Source of the DNA: a virus
IMG/VR virus record: IMGVR_UViG_3300021508_000006
Location: 1 to 22,962 of that record
Length of the DNA: 22,962 nucleotides
Reading direction: 5' to 3' (one strand)
Each line of letters starts with the position of its first letter. Position 1 is the first letter of the stretch. Shown here in pieces: positions 15,370 through 22,413 of the stretch. The notes beneath the pieces are model-generated. The model was given only the letters and a program-made list of their open reading frames with translations, was not told the DNA's origin and searched no databases. The position numbers and the translations under genes were made by a program.

Positions 15370-15442
15370 CCTGTTGGCGGCCCTGTCGCTGCAAGCAGCG
15401 GGGGATTACAGGAACGCCAACAGGGCAGGGGACCGAAGTCCC
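15370..15442 (-). terminator. tandem stable hairpins after the coat gene (attenuator/processing structure)
   Basis: Immediately after the coat stop, the minus strand reads GGGAC-TTCG-GTCCC (15442-15429), a stem closed by the very stable C(UUCG)G tetraloop. A larger element follows: 10-base perfect arms CCTGTTGGCG at 15370-15379 (+ strand) and CGCCAACAGG at 15415-15424, enclosing nested stems CCTGT/ACAGG and CGCTG/CAGCG. There is no U-tract after either, so partial termination, 3'-end stabilisation or RNase processing fits better than a full intrinsic terminator. It fills most of the 114-base gap before the next gene. Confidence 0.6.
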
Positions 15443-15454
15443 GAGCCGCTTCGC

Positions 15455-16357
15455 TTAGCTGAGGACGTCGACAGCCAGGCGGTCTTCGTCGATGGCAGCA
15501 ACACCCCAAAGGGCGTCAATGGTGTGAACCATCTTCTGCGCAAGGATGGAGTAGCCACGCGTGTAGCGCAGCGCCAGCCCGGTCTGCGGGTCGACGATGT
15601 AAACGCCTTGGGCGCCACTGCCAGCCTCAGGCAACGGCATGGGCCGGAAGGCCATCATGAACGCGTTGCGGTGGAATGCGATGTTGTGCGTGGTCGGCAC
15701 GCCAGCAACCTCTTCGACGAGCTGGGACATGTAGACATCGAAGCCGTACAGTCGGCCAAGCATGGCCTCGCGCAAACCCTGCGGCGTGCCGCTGCGGTCC
15801 ACGTCGGTGAGCTTGTCGAGTTCAAGCAAGGCCGTCTCATCCTTCGACGAGATGATGAGGTTACGGCCCGACACCGGGCAACGCTGGTCGTTGAGCTGCT
15901 TGCGGGCGGCGAGGATGGTCGCCTCGGTCAGGTCGGTGCCAGCGACACCGACCGTGTTCGCGATGGATGCGTACAGGGCGAACACGGTGCCCTCGATTTT
16001 CTCGGCGAGCGCGTCCATGGCGTCCTCGACATAATCGACGGCCGACTGAACGGCCGTGGCGCTGGCGGTGTCCTCGACCGCCCAAGAGACGTACCAGTGT
16101 TCGTTGAGGACAATCGGCACTTTCGTGTTCGACGGTGCCTCAGGAACGATGTCAGCGCCCTCCACCTTCTGCTGCACGTTGACCGTGCCGCGTTTGGTGA
16201 CGTTGACCGTATCGCCCACGTTGGCAATCTCATCGTCCGCATCACGGTTGATGAGGTTGGTGAACATGAGGTTGGTGCTCAACCGACCAATCGCCGTGTC
16301 GAGCCAGAATTCCGGCACCGCGTCAGCGGCTTCGGTAGATTTGCGGATAACTGCCAT
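15455..16357 (-). CDS. major capsid (coat) protein, P22/gp5-like HK97 fold
   Basis: A 300-aa protein right after the scaffold. The N-terminal region (residues 20-75: AIGRLSTNLMFTNLINRD, NVGDTVNVTKRGTVNVQQ) and the central part (SGRNLIISSKDETALLELDK; ATILAARKQLNDQRCPV) match P22-coat-like capsid proteins. The C-terminus (GVYIVDPQTGLALRYTRGYS) is typical of the P-domain end. It forms the icosahedral shell. GAGAG precedes the ATG. No separate head-maturation protease gene lies between portal and coat, in line with a scaffold-based P22-like pathway. Strong RNA hairpins follow the stop codon. Confidence 0.92.
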   Translation of the reverse strand: MAVIRKSTEAADAVPEFWLDTAIGRLSTNLMFTNLINRDADDEIANVGDTVNVTKRGTVNVQQKVEGADIVPEAPSNTKVPIVLNEHWYVSWAVEDTASATAVQSAVDYVEDAMDALAEKIEGTVFALYASIANTVGVAGTDLTEATILAARKQLNDQRCPVSGRNLIISSKDETALLELDKLTDVDRSGTPQGLREAMLGRLYGFDVYMSQLVEEVAGVPTTHNIAFHRNAFMMAFRPMPLPEAGSGAQGVYIVDPQTGLALRYTRGYSILAQKMVHTIDALWGVAAIDEDRLAVDVLS

Positions 16358-16389
16358 GGTGTTCTCTCACGGTTGTTGGCCGGTCGTGC

Positions 16390-17157
16390 TCAGAGCTTGA
16401 TGAGGCCTGCTTGGGCCGCGTCAATAATGGCCTGTCGATTCTCGCGCATGTACGCGGTATCGCCACTTTTGACGCGCTCAAGGTCGAGGGGTGCGTTTGC
16501 TTTTGGCGGGTTACCACCTGCATTGCCACCACTGTTCGGCTTCGTTCCACTTCCTTGCCCGCTGGCTGCTTTCTTGAAATGCGGATTCTTCTCAAGCCAT
16601 CCCTGCATGAAGGCCTCAGGTGTCATCTGACCACCCTTGCCATCGGTCATCACGGCGCCCTGCCCGTCGACCACGTTGACGCTTCCGTCATCGGCAATCT
16701 TGAAGCTGTTGGCCACCAGGCTCGCAACCTGCTCGGGGTGTAGTGCCCCTGCGATGTTGGCTGCCTGGTTGATGACACGTCGTGCTGTCTCCGTGCGTCG
16801 ATATGCCTGCTCGGTGGCGAGTTGTGTGGTGAGTGCTGCGTTCTCAGTCTGCCGGATGTCCAACAGCTCCTGATATTTCTTCTCATCGAGAAGTTTGCTC
16901 TCCCGCTCGCTCTTCAACTGGTCGGCCAGCGCTTTTGCGTCTGTGGCGTTGTCGAAGCCGAGGTCGTTGAGGACCTTGGCTTGGGCGCCCTTGGATGCTC
17001 GTGCGAGACGTTCTTGGACGATGCGGTCCACGTCTGCCTGGCTGAACTGTGTTGCCGTGTTTTGGCCCCCGTCGGGGTTTGGTTGCGGTTGCTGACCGTT
17101 TGGTGCTGGTTCGCCGTTGGGCTCGCCCTGTTCGCCGCTGTTGCCTTCGTTTTCCAT
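16390..17157 (-). CDS. capsid scaffolding protein
   Basis: The start at 17157 is set by a full GGAGGT 6 bases upstream; an in-frame upstream ATG at 17211 has no comparable site. The 255-aa product begins with a Gly/Asn/Pro/Gln-rich disordered tail (residues 1-40), then FSQADVDRIVQERLAR, a signature of phage scaffold proteins (DUF4355/gp20-like). A predicted coiled coil covers about residues 50-125 (KALADQLKSERESKLLDEKK, TENAALTTQLATEQAY). A Gly/Lys-rich linker leads to a C-terminal helix (RENRQAIIDAAQAGLIKL) of the type that contacts coat protein. Scaffold guides coat assembly into proheads and then leaves. It lies between portal and coat, as expected. Confidence 0.88.
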   Translation of the reverse strand: MENEGNSGEQGEPNGEPAPNGQQPQPNPDGGQNTATQFSQADVDRIVQERLARASKGAQAKVLNDLGFDNATDAKALADQLKSERESKLLDEKKYQELLDIRQTENAALTTQLATEQAYRRTETARRVINQAANIAGALHPEQVASLVANSFKIADDGSVNVVDGQGAVMTDGKGGQMTPEAFMQGWLEKNPHFKKAASGQGSGTKPNSGGNAGGNPPKANAPLDLERVKSGDTAYMRENRQAIIDAAQAGLIKL

Positions 17158-17224
17158 CTTGCTACCTCCGTCCATTTTTGTTGCCTGACGAGCACAGTGG
17201 AGTGCTGGCACGTCCGTGGGTCGG

Positions 17225-17253
17225 ATGCTAGGCGGTGGACAGGCGTATGTAAA
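17225..17253 (-). promoter_or_regulatory. candidate sigma70-type promoter upstream of the scaffold/capsid genes
   Basis: On the minus strand TTTACA (17253-17248; 5 of 6 to TTGACA) and TAGCAT (17230-17225; 4 of 6 to TATAAT) are separated by exactly 17 bases. It lies in the 107-base gap between portal and scaffold, and the next strong terminator comes after the coat-downstream gene. That would give a capsid transcription unit (scaffold, coat, 106-aa protein). The match is moderate and may be chance. Confidence 0.35.
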
Positions 17254-17264
17254 GCGGTGGCGCC

Positions 17265-18887
17265 CTAGTTCGGTTCACCAGACGAGGCTGCGATGGGCTC
17301 TTGCGGTGCTGGTTCGGTGACGTCGGCGAGCACGGCCTGCACCTCAGCCTCGTCCATCCCGAACGCGCTTTGCAAGATGGCAGATGCGCTTTGGCGCGTG
17401 AGCACACCACCGCCAACCTTCTCAACCAGCTCGACCATGGCGCGTACCTGAATGCCGTTGAGCGCTTCATCTGCGCCCGCTGGCGTTACAACATCAACGC
17501 CGAAGCGCGTCTCAATATCGTCCATGACGCGTAGCATTGTTTCGTCAGGCAGCTCCGACAAGTGGCGTTGCGCGGCGAGCTTGAGGCCTTCGAGGCGCGC
17601 AACACCTCCGATGCCCAACGTATCGAACATCAACGCATCCTCAAGGGCGGTCGTCACACTCTCCGGGTTGAAGTCGACGTTGTACACAGGTGGCCGCACT
17701 TCGACCTGTGTTTCCTCCATCCACGCCAACGCCATCGCATCCACGCGGGTCTCGGCGCGCGTCATGCGCTCGCTCATCTTCTTGAGCAGGGCGGTCTTGT
17801 CCATCGTTGCGAACGCCATCGAGCGGCCCGACGTTGCTGCGCGGCTGTCTTCGTTCTGACGGCCAATGCCAGAAAGTACGCGAATCTCACGCATCGTCTC
17901 CTTGAGTTCGGTGCGCAGGATTTCGAGCTGCCCGATGTCCGGGCCGAGATAGAACGGTTTGTGCGTCGCGGTGTCTGGCATGGACATGGAGCCAGCGACA
18001 CTGAAGTTCATGCTCTTGAGCTTGTCGAACATGGAGTCAGGAACTACCAGGATGCTGAACACGTACTGGAACGTCTGCTCATCAATGAGGCTGTACAGGT
18101 TCGTGATGCGTCTGTTCATCGGGGCAAGGTCTTTGATGGCACTCTGGCCGTGTGGCGTGGTGGCGACTCGGTGGCCGTGGCGAATTGTCACAACGGGGAC
18201 CTCGCCCACGGGATGCGTGCCGCTCTCAAGCGTCATCCATACGGTGTTGCCGTCGCCGTCTTCACCGAGCTTGAGGCGGTGCCACTCCGTCTTCGTCCAC
18301 AGCTTGTAGGTAGGGTCTCGGTCTTGCTCGATGTTGCTCAAGGGTGAGCGCATCGTCTGTGGGTCTTCACGGAAAATCGCCCACATGAAGTTGCCGAACA
18401 TGTCGAGCTGCCAATCGACCAATCGTTCTGGCGTGAACACTGTCGCGTAGGGACGACGTCCGGCCTCAAGCTCTTGCGCTCGTGTCTCAGGCTGAGCCGC
18501 ACCATGCTCAGCACCGTCGAACCGGTCAACCACGACATACGCCGCGCCGTACACCATCGCCATGGCAAGCGCGTGTGTGTAGAACTCGTCAGCATCATCG
18601 CCTTGCAGGTTGATGTCGTTGTGCAGCTCGGTGAGCACCTGACTATCGAGTGCTGACGGGCGCGACACCGGTTCGTGGTAGACGTGGGCCACGTAGGTGT
18701 CGATGACTGATGCGACCGCGTTGGGGTAGACCGCGCGCTTTACGCGAGCTTGCCAGTACGCATCCAGCTCTTTTGGGTGCTGGTCGAGGAAGCGCTCAAG
18801 GTAGGTGCGGCCACCTTCGTAGCTCGCGCGGTAGAAAGCCCAGTCGTAGCAGGCCGAGGTGTAAGCGTGATGGAACTGGGTGGTCAT
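17265..18887 (-). CDS. portal protein
   Basis: A 540-aa protein directly after TerL. The N-terminal part (about residues 30-80: YWQARVKRAVYPNAVASVID, then YVAHVYHEPVSRPSALD) and the middle (RRITNLYSLIDEQTFQYVFS, about residue 255 onward) match portal proteins of the SPP1 gp6/DUF4055 type. A helical stretch around residues 335-390 (REIRVLSGIGRQ, SGRSMAFATMDKTALLKKM) is typical of the portal stem/wing region. The dodecameric portal is the DNA channel at one capsid vertex and the docking site for TerL and the neck. The C-terminal 60 residues are Gln/Glu/Ala-rich. The following 107 bases hold a candidate promoter and the scaffold ribosome binding site. Confidence 0.9.
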   Translation of the reverse strand: MTTQFHHAYTSACYDWAFYRASYEGGRTYLERFLDQHPKELDAYWQARVKRAVYPNAVASVIDTYVAHVYHEPVSRPSALDSQVLTELHNDINLQGDDADEFYTHALAMAMVYGAAYVVVDRFDGAEHGAAQPETRAQELEAGRRPYATVFTPERLVDWQLDMFGNFMWAIFREDPQTMRSPLSNIEQDRDPTYKLWTKTEWHRLKLGEDGDGNTVWMTLESGTHPVGEVPVVTIRHGHRVATTPHGQSAIKDLAPMNRRITNLYSLIDEQTFQYVFSILVVPDSMFDKLKSMNFSVAGSMSMPDTATHKPFYLGPDIGQLEILRTELKETMREIRVLSGIGRQNEDSRAATSGRSMAFATMDKTALLKKMSERMTRAETRVDAMALAWMEETQVEVRPPVYNVDFNPESVTTALEDALMFDTLGIGGVARLEGLKLAAQRHLSELPDETMLRVMDDIETRFGVDVVTPAGADEALNGIQVRAMVELVEKVGGGVLTRQSASAILQSAFGMDEAEVQAVLADVTEPAPQEPIAASSGEPN

Positions 18888-18891
18888 GCTG

Positions 18892-20532
18892 TTACCTGAC
18901 TGAGGGGCCTATGCGCGTCTGATTGCTGGTGAGCCATGCCCAGTCGATGAGCTGTGTGAGTGCGTCGAACGCATCGTTGGTGTCACCACCAGGGAAGCTA
19001 GCGCCCTCTTCGACGACCACCTGAGGGTCGAACGTCTCGGGTGTGCCGTCCTCACTGATGGATTCGCCGAAGTCGCCCTCGCGCCATGGCTGTCTGCCGA
19101 GGATAGTAGTCACGTTGTCGGCTGGAAGCCAGATTGAACCACGCTCGATGAACGGCGTGGCGGCCGAGCCCCTGCTCATCTTCGAGCTGTTCGCCTCGAT
19201 TGATACGACCGGCGTACCGTTGCGGCGCAGGAACTGGATGCACGCTGAGCCGTTTGCCTTGTTCTCGATGAGGTCCGCGTCAGTGCGCCACTTCTCCTTC
19301 ATTCCCTTGATGGCTCGCCACGTATCAGGAAAGCCGCTGCGACGTCGATACTGGTCCAGCAGCTCGGCGCGCTCGTGGCCAGGTGTCATGGTGATGCCGT
19401 AGACCGAGCCAACAACAAAGCTGGCCCGCTCGCCCTGCGCGCCAAACGTCGCATCCCATGTGGCCACGATGGCGTCATAGTTCCCGCTGGCCTCTTCGTA
19501 GTAGTTCCACCAGTGGCGCTTCCAGATTCCCCCGTCGCTCTCACTTGGGCGTTGCTGCTCCTGTGCGTTGCGACCGCGCGTGCCAAGGTCGGTCAGGCGC
19601 TTTGCCCACTCATCGGTCGTGAATCGCTCAGGTACGAGGAAGTGACCGACGCTTCGTGTATCCCGCCACTCGATGGTGTTCGATGGGTGAGCTGTGCCGA
19701 GCTTCTTACGCTCGATGATGAGGTGGTCCCAATCGGGGCGGTGCTGCAAACCACCGTGCTCGATGTCGTCGTCAGGCTTACGGCCGAACGGGTCTTGTGC
19801 GTGCAGGCGCTGACCTACGACAAGCAGGCGACCTGTCTGCTCATCGTTGAGACGTGTCGTCATTTTCTCGATGAGCCACTTGAGGGCGGCATCGCGCTTG
19901 GTGCGGCTGTGACGGGCGTCGGCGTCCAAGATGTCGTCAAGAACGATTTCGTCACCACGCCAACCCGTGAACTTCGAGCCCGTGCTGGTTGCGTACCGGA
20001 ACCCACCAGCCGTGGTGCCCCAGTGCTGCTTGGTGTCCTGCCGCTTCGCGATGACCAGCTCATGGCCCCATCGCTCTTGGAACCACTCCGACTGCACCAG
20101 CTCATTGCTCTTGAGGCTGTCGCGAACGGCGAGTGATAGCGCGTTGCTGCCGGTGATGATTTGTAGGCGCGGGTCCATGGCCATCTGCCACGTGGGATAG
20201 ATGACGCTGCACAGCAGGCTCTTCGTGGTGCCTGGTGCGATGTTGATGGCGAGGCGACGGACTACACGGCCGTCTTCGTTGCGCAGCTCATTCGCGCAGA
20301 AGAGCGTCAGGATGCGGCACAGCTCATCAAGATGCTCAGACCACACAAGGGGGCGCGACTCAAGCTGTGGCCATGCACCCTGGAAGAACTCAATGAGTGT
20401 CTGACGCGGGCCGCGCGCTCGCACAGGCGCCGCCGCTCGCTCGGTAGCAGAGTACCGGAGACGTCGTGCACGTCGAGCGAGTGGGGTGTTGGCGGCGATA
20501 CGCCCGAGCAGATGGTTGCGGCGCTTGGCCAT
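18892..20532 (-). CDS. terL: terminase large subunit (TerL): packaging ATPase and nuclease
   Basis: At 546 aa this is a usual TerL length. Residues 95-110 hold the ATPase P-loop in the phage-terminase variant form (NIAPGTTKSLL; K104 and S105 keep the GKS-like end). Residues 195-200 hold Walker B (EIVLDD), followed by the coupling-motif region (GRLLVVGQRLHAQDPFG). The C-terminal half carries nuclease-domain signatures: an Asp in IVATWDATFG, a beta strand ending in LLDQYRRR, IENKANG, and a terminal NDAFDAL. TerL translocates DNA into the prohead through the portal and cuts concatemers. GAGG lies 5 bases before the ATG, and the portal gene starts 4 bases after the stop, the standard order. Confidence 0.95.
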   Translation of the reverse strand: MAKRRNHLLGRIAANTPLARRARRLRYSATERAAAPVRARGPRQTLIEFFQGAWPQLESRPLVWSEHLDELCRILTLFCANELRNEDGRVVRRLAINIAPGTTKSLLCSVIYPTWQMAMDPRLQIITGSNALSLAVRDSLKSNELVQSEWFQERWGHELVIAKRQDTKQHWGTTAGGFRYATSTGSKFTGWRGDEIVLDDILDADARHSRTKRDAALKWLIEKMTTRLNDEQTGRLLVVGQRLHAQDPFGRKPDDDIEHGGLQHRPDWDHLIIERKKLGTAHPSNTIEWRDTRSVGHFLVPERFTTDEWAKRLTDLGTRGRNAQEQQRPSESDGGIWKRHWWNYYEEASGNYDAIVATWDATFGAQGERASFVVGSVYGITMTPGHERAELLDQYRRRSGFPDTWRAIKGMKEKWRTDADLIENKANGSACIQFLRRNGTPVVSIEANSSKMSRGSAATPFIERGSIWLPADNVTTILGRQPWREGDFGESISEDGTPETFDPQVVVEEGASFPGGDTNDAFDALTQLIDWAWLTSNQTRIGPSVR

Positions 20533-20541
20533 GGCGCCTCG

Positions 20542-21048
20542 TTATTCGCGTCGCAAGGCGACGGTGATGAGTCGCTTGGCCTCATCGAGGTCGGCGGTGT
20601 CGAGCGCTCCGCATGGGTAGTCGTCGAGATAGGCCACGTAGACCTGCCCGTCGAACATCATGCTGCCGACATCCAGCCCGCCAAGCGTGACCGCGGTTGA
20701 GTGGTGTGGAGCGTGACCACCATGAATGAAGCGGGTGTGATTGACCTTCCCGAGGTCATGCTGGCCCTTCTTCGTAAATCGAGGCGTGAACCTGATTGGC
20801 GGCTTGATGTCTTCAGGTGAGGCTTTGGCAACATCCCTTGACGGAACACTCATGCCAAGATAGCAGCTCTCCGGGTCGTACATCCCATCGCTCTCGCGCC
20901 AGATTGTGACCCATTCGCTGACGCGCGTGGCCTCATCCCGGTCATCTTCGGCTTGGGTCTTCCTGCTTCGAAGGGCTGTGCCACGGAAGACACGCCCGAT
21001 GTCCTTATACCAGACATCGGCTGGAAACTCGGTGTTTGCGTCAAGCAT
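20542..21048 (-). CDS. hypothetical protein (168 aa) between TerS and TerL
   Basis: I do not recognise a family. ATG at 21048 has GGAGGG about 9 bases upstream, and an in-frame TGA lies shortly upstream, so this start is firm. The protein looks globular: a charged N-terminal half (RSRKTQAEDDRDEATRVSEW), a His-rich stretch (HTRFIHGGHAPHH, about residues 103-118) and a compact C-terminal part (MMFDGQVYVAYLDDYPCG) ending in a basic helix. The His cluster could bind metal. It sits between the terminase subunits, with TerL starting 9 bases after its stop, so a packaging or regulatory role is possible but not shown. Confidence 0.6.
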   Translation of the reverse strand: MLDANTEFPADVWYKDIGRVFRGTALRSRKTQAEDDRDEATRVSEWVTIWRESDGMYDPESCYLGMSVPSRDVAKASPEDIKPPIRFTPRFTKKGQHDLGKVNHTRFIHGGHAPHHSTAVTLGGLDVGSMMFDGQVYVAYLDDYPCGALDTADLDEAKRLITVALRRE

Positions 21049-21050
21049 GT

Positions 21051-21083
21051 TTACGGGCCCTCCATGAGTTCGTTGTCTGTCAT
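21051..21083 (-). other. very short leader-like ORF (10 aa) before the 168-aa gene
   Basis: An ATG at 21083 is preceded by GGAGTGAG at good spacing and opens a 10-codon frame (MTDNELMEGP) whose TAA lies 2 bases before the ATG of the 168-aa gene. The frame's own GGAGGG serves as the next gene's ribosome binding site. It may be a translational-coupling leader, or only the ribosome-binding region of the next gene. Too short to judge from sequence alone. Confidence 0.2.
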
Positions 21084-21087
21084 GTTC

Positions 21088-21249
21088 TCACTCCATTGTA
21101 AGATTGCGAGGCTGAGCCAAGCGCCCAGCCCCGCGTGCCGTCTTTCCGGCTGTCCTGTCAGTCTTGCCACCAAGGTTCGCGCGGCTTCTGACATCACGTG
21201 GGTTCTGGCACACCCTCGCGTGGTGCGGGCAACGCCCTTCTATGACCAC
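21088..21249 (-). CDS. possible small basic protein (53 aa)
   Basis: GTG at 21249, just 3 bases after the TerS stop and in the same frame, running to TGA at 21088-21090. It would fill an otherwise empty gap of about 200 bases. The peptide is rich in Arg, Gly and Ala, with a CPHH...C cluster near the N-terminus (Cys7, His9, His10, Cys14) and GGKTDRTAGKTARGAG in the middle. Because it shares TerS's frame, it could also be a readthrough extension of TerS past its TAA. The Shine-Dalgarno signal is weak (GAAGAAT). No family recognised. Confidence 0.35.
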   Translation of the reverse strand: MVIEGRCPHHARVCQNPRDVRSRANLGGKTDRTAGKTARGAGRLAQPRNLTME

Positions 21250-21252
21250 TCG

Positions 21253-21882
21253 TTATTCTTCGCCACGGCTGTAGTCCAACACTTCGTCGACGCCGAGCGC
21301 TGTGGCAGCAGCTTCTGTGGCCATGGTGCCAACGCTGGCAGCTGCACGCATGAAGCTCGGCAACTTGTCGACGGCCACATGCAGCTTGACCGTGCCATCG
21401 TCCTCAATCGTGTAAGCGGCGTCGAGCATGTGCCGCGCCAGCTCCAACGTCTCTTCAACGCGGTCGAGGCTCTTGTTGTGCATGGCGATGAGGCGGTCAC
21501 GGAATCGCTCAAGCTGGATGGCGTGTTCGTCTTCGAGTGCGTCTTGGTGGTGCTTGAAGACGTGTCGGTCCCACTCGGCTGCGCGCTTCACCCACGAATT
21601 CTTCACAGCCCACACTTCGATATGCCGCATGGTCGAGTGACCGAGCGTGAGGCCGGTGCGTCGGATGCTGCGGCCTGGGCCCAGGCTTTGGTAGATGCAG
21701 AACGCGCGGTACGCCTTCGACGTCTCACCCTTCATGATGTCCCACGGCTGGTTGGCCTTGCGCCCGGTCTTGCCGCGCTTCTTCTGCCTGTTGCGGATGG
21801 TCTTGCTTACTGCCTTCGGGCCGGGCTTCTGCCGCTGTTTGGCCTTCGCTTGTGCAGCTTTAGCCTTGGTGTCCTTCGCCAT
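21253..21882 (-). CDS. terS: terminase small subunit-like protein (TerS)
   Basis: A 209-aa protein with a very basic, Ala/Lys-rich N-terminal tail (residues 1-45), then a helix-turn-helix-like segment around residues 55-100 with the pattern YQSLGPGRSIRR...GHSTMRHIEVWAVKNSWVKRAAEWDRH, typical of small-terminase/DNA-binding proteins in front of TerL genes. The C-terminal half is helical and charged (DALEDEHAIQLERFRDR), suited to oligomerisation. Known TerS proteins form rings that bind the packaging initiation site and present DNA to TerL. The start has a good GGAGG about 8 bases upstream (ACGGAGGTTGACCG-ATG). TerL begins about 720 bases downstream, after two or three small genes. Identity rests on the HTH pattern plus position. 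Confidence 0.7.
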   Translation of the reverse strand: MAKDTKAKAAQAKAKQRQKPGPKAVSKTIRNRQKKRGKTGRKANQPWDIMKGETSKAYRAFCIYQSLGPGRSIRRTGLTLGHSTMRHIEVWAVKNSWVKRAAEWDRHVFKHHQDALEDEHAIQLERFRDRLIAMHNKSLDRVEETLELARHMLDAAYTIEDDGTVKLHVAVDKLPSFMRAAASVGTMATEAAATALGVDEVLDYSRGEE

Positions 21883-21885
21883 CGG

Positions 21886-21981
21886 TCAACCTCCGTTGCT
21901 GGCGTGTATATCCTCCATTTGGCCTGCGGGTTGCCCCTGTGGCCTGCTGACGACGGTATCAGATGTCGGCCGCGTCTTCAT
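21886..21981 (-). CDS. possible small ORF (31 aa) upstream of the terminase small subunit
   Basis: The gap between the zinc-ribbon gene and the terminase small subunit is filled by one ORF: ATG at 21981, TGA at 21886-21888. An AAGGCGG Shine-Dalgarno-like stretch lies about 5 bases before its ATG, and its stop is 3 bases before the next ATG. The peptide (begins MKTRPTSDTVV, ends DIHASNGG) matches no family I know. It may be a real micro-protein or a leader that couples translation into the terminase gene. Its fit to the gap is the main argument; its length is within chance. Confidence 0.35.
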   Translation of the reverse strand: MKTRPTSDTVVSRPQGQPAGQMEDIHASNGG

Positions 21982-21991
21982 CTACCGCCTT

Positions 21992-22216
21992 CTACCTCCG
22001 CCACAGCCGCACCAAGTTGTGGTCCGCTTTCACAAGCTCGTTGTGGCCCGTCATGGTCGGGCGCTGCCTTATCCACAGGCCGCAGTCATCGCACCACGTG
22101 ATTCGCTGGAAGCGCAAGCTTGGTGGTTCTTCGGCTAGCGCGGCTGTGCTGTACCCAACCGTGTTCACGACCCGCACTACGCGCTGGCACCTCCAACAGT
22201 GGTTGCGGGGCGTCAT
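21992..22216 (-). CDS. small zinc-ribbon-like protein (74 aa)
   Basis: The start at 22216 overlaps the upstream stop (ATGA); a GTG two codons earlier is possible but less likely. The protein has two CxxC pairs, C7xxC10 (CWRC) and C42xxC45 (CDDC), about 30 residues apart, the usual spacing of a four-cysteine zinc ribbon. The rest is basic and ends in an Arg-rich tail. Such small zinc ribbons are frequent in phage early and packaging regions and may bind nucleic acid or protein, but nothing here fixes a function. Confidence 0.6.
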   Translation of the reverse strand: MTPRNHCWRCQRVVRVVNTVGYSTAALAEEPPSLRFQRITWCDDCGLWIRQRPTMTGHNELVKADHNLVRLWRR

Positions 22217-22413
22217 GGCCACTCACCAAAGAGAGTGCGGTGCCACAGCACCCCATTATGCTTGGACCATAGCCACTCCCAAACCTCACCGGCCCGGCCA
22301 GTGAACACGACGTCTTCGAGGTCGTTGAGGATGTCCTTGGTGTCGACGCGTTGCCCCGGCCGGGTTGTGTAGCCAAGGTCTGCCAACGTATCATTGAGTG
22401 TGGGCATGCTCAT
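22213..22413 (-). CDS. small hypothetical protein (66 aa)
   Basis: I do not recognise this protein. A longer in-frame start exists at 22494, but the ATG at 22413 overlaps the upstream stop as ATGA, the arrangement used throughout this window, so I chose it. The protein is acidic in the middle (TLNDTLADLGY, then DTKDILNDLEDV) and Trp-rich near the C-terminus (EVWEWLWSK). It ends in another ATGA overlap with the next gene, so the three genes 22962-21992 are probably translated as a coupled set. No signal peptide, membrane segment or metal-binding motif is visible. Confidence 0.6.
   Translation of the reverse strand: MSMPTLNDTLADLGYTTRPGQRVDTKDILNDLEDVVFTGRAGEVWEWLWSKHNGVLWHRTLFGEWP

Noticed and set aside
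15080-16630. Long plus-strand open frame (516 codons) opposite the coat gene
   Set aside because: It is antisense to the well-supported coat protein gene and its hairpin region. Such frames arise from the biased third codon positions of G+C-rich genes; the translation has no recognisable domain.
17158-17211. Upstream ATG start (17211) for the scaffold gene
   Set aside because: The extension includes the GGAGGT ribosome binding site itself, which is positioned for the ATG at 17157.
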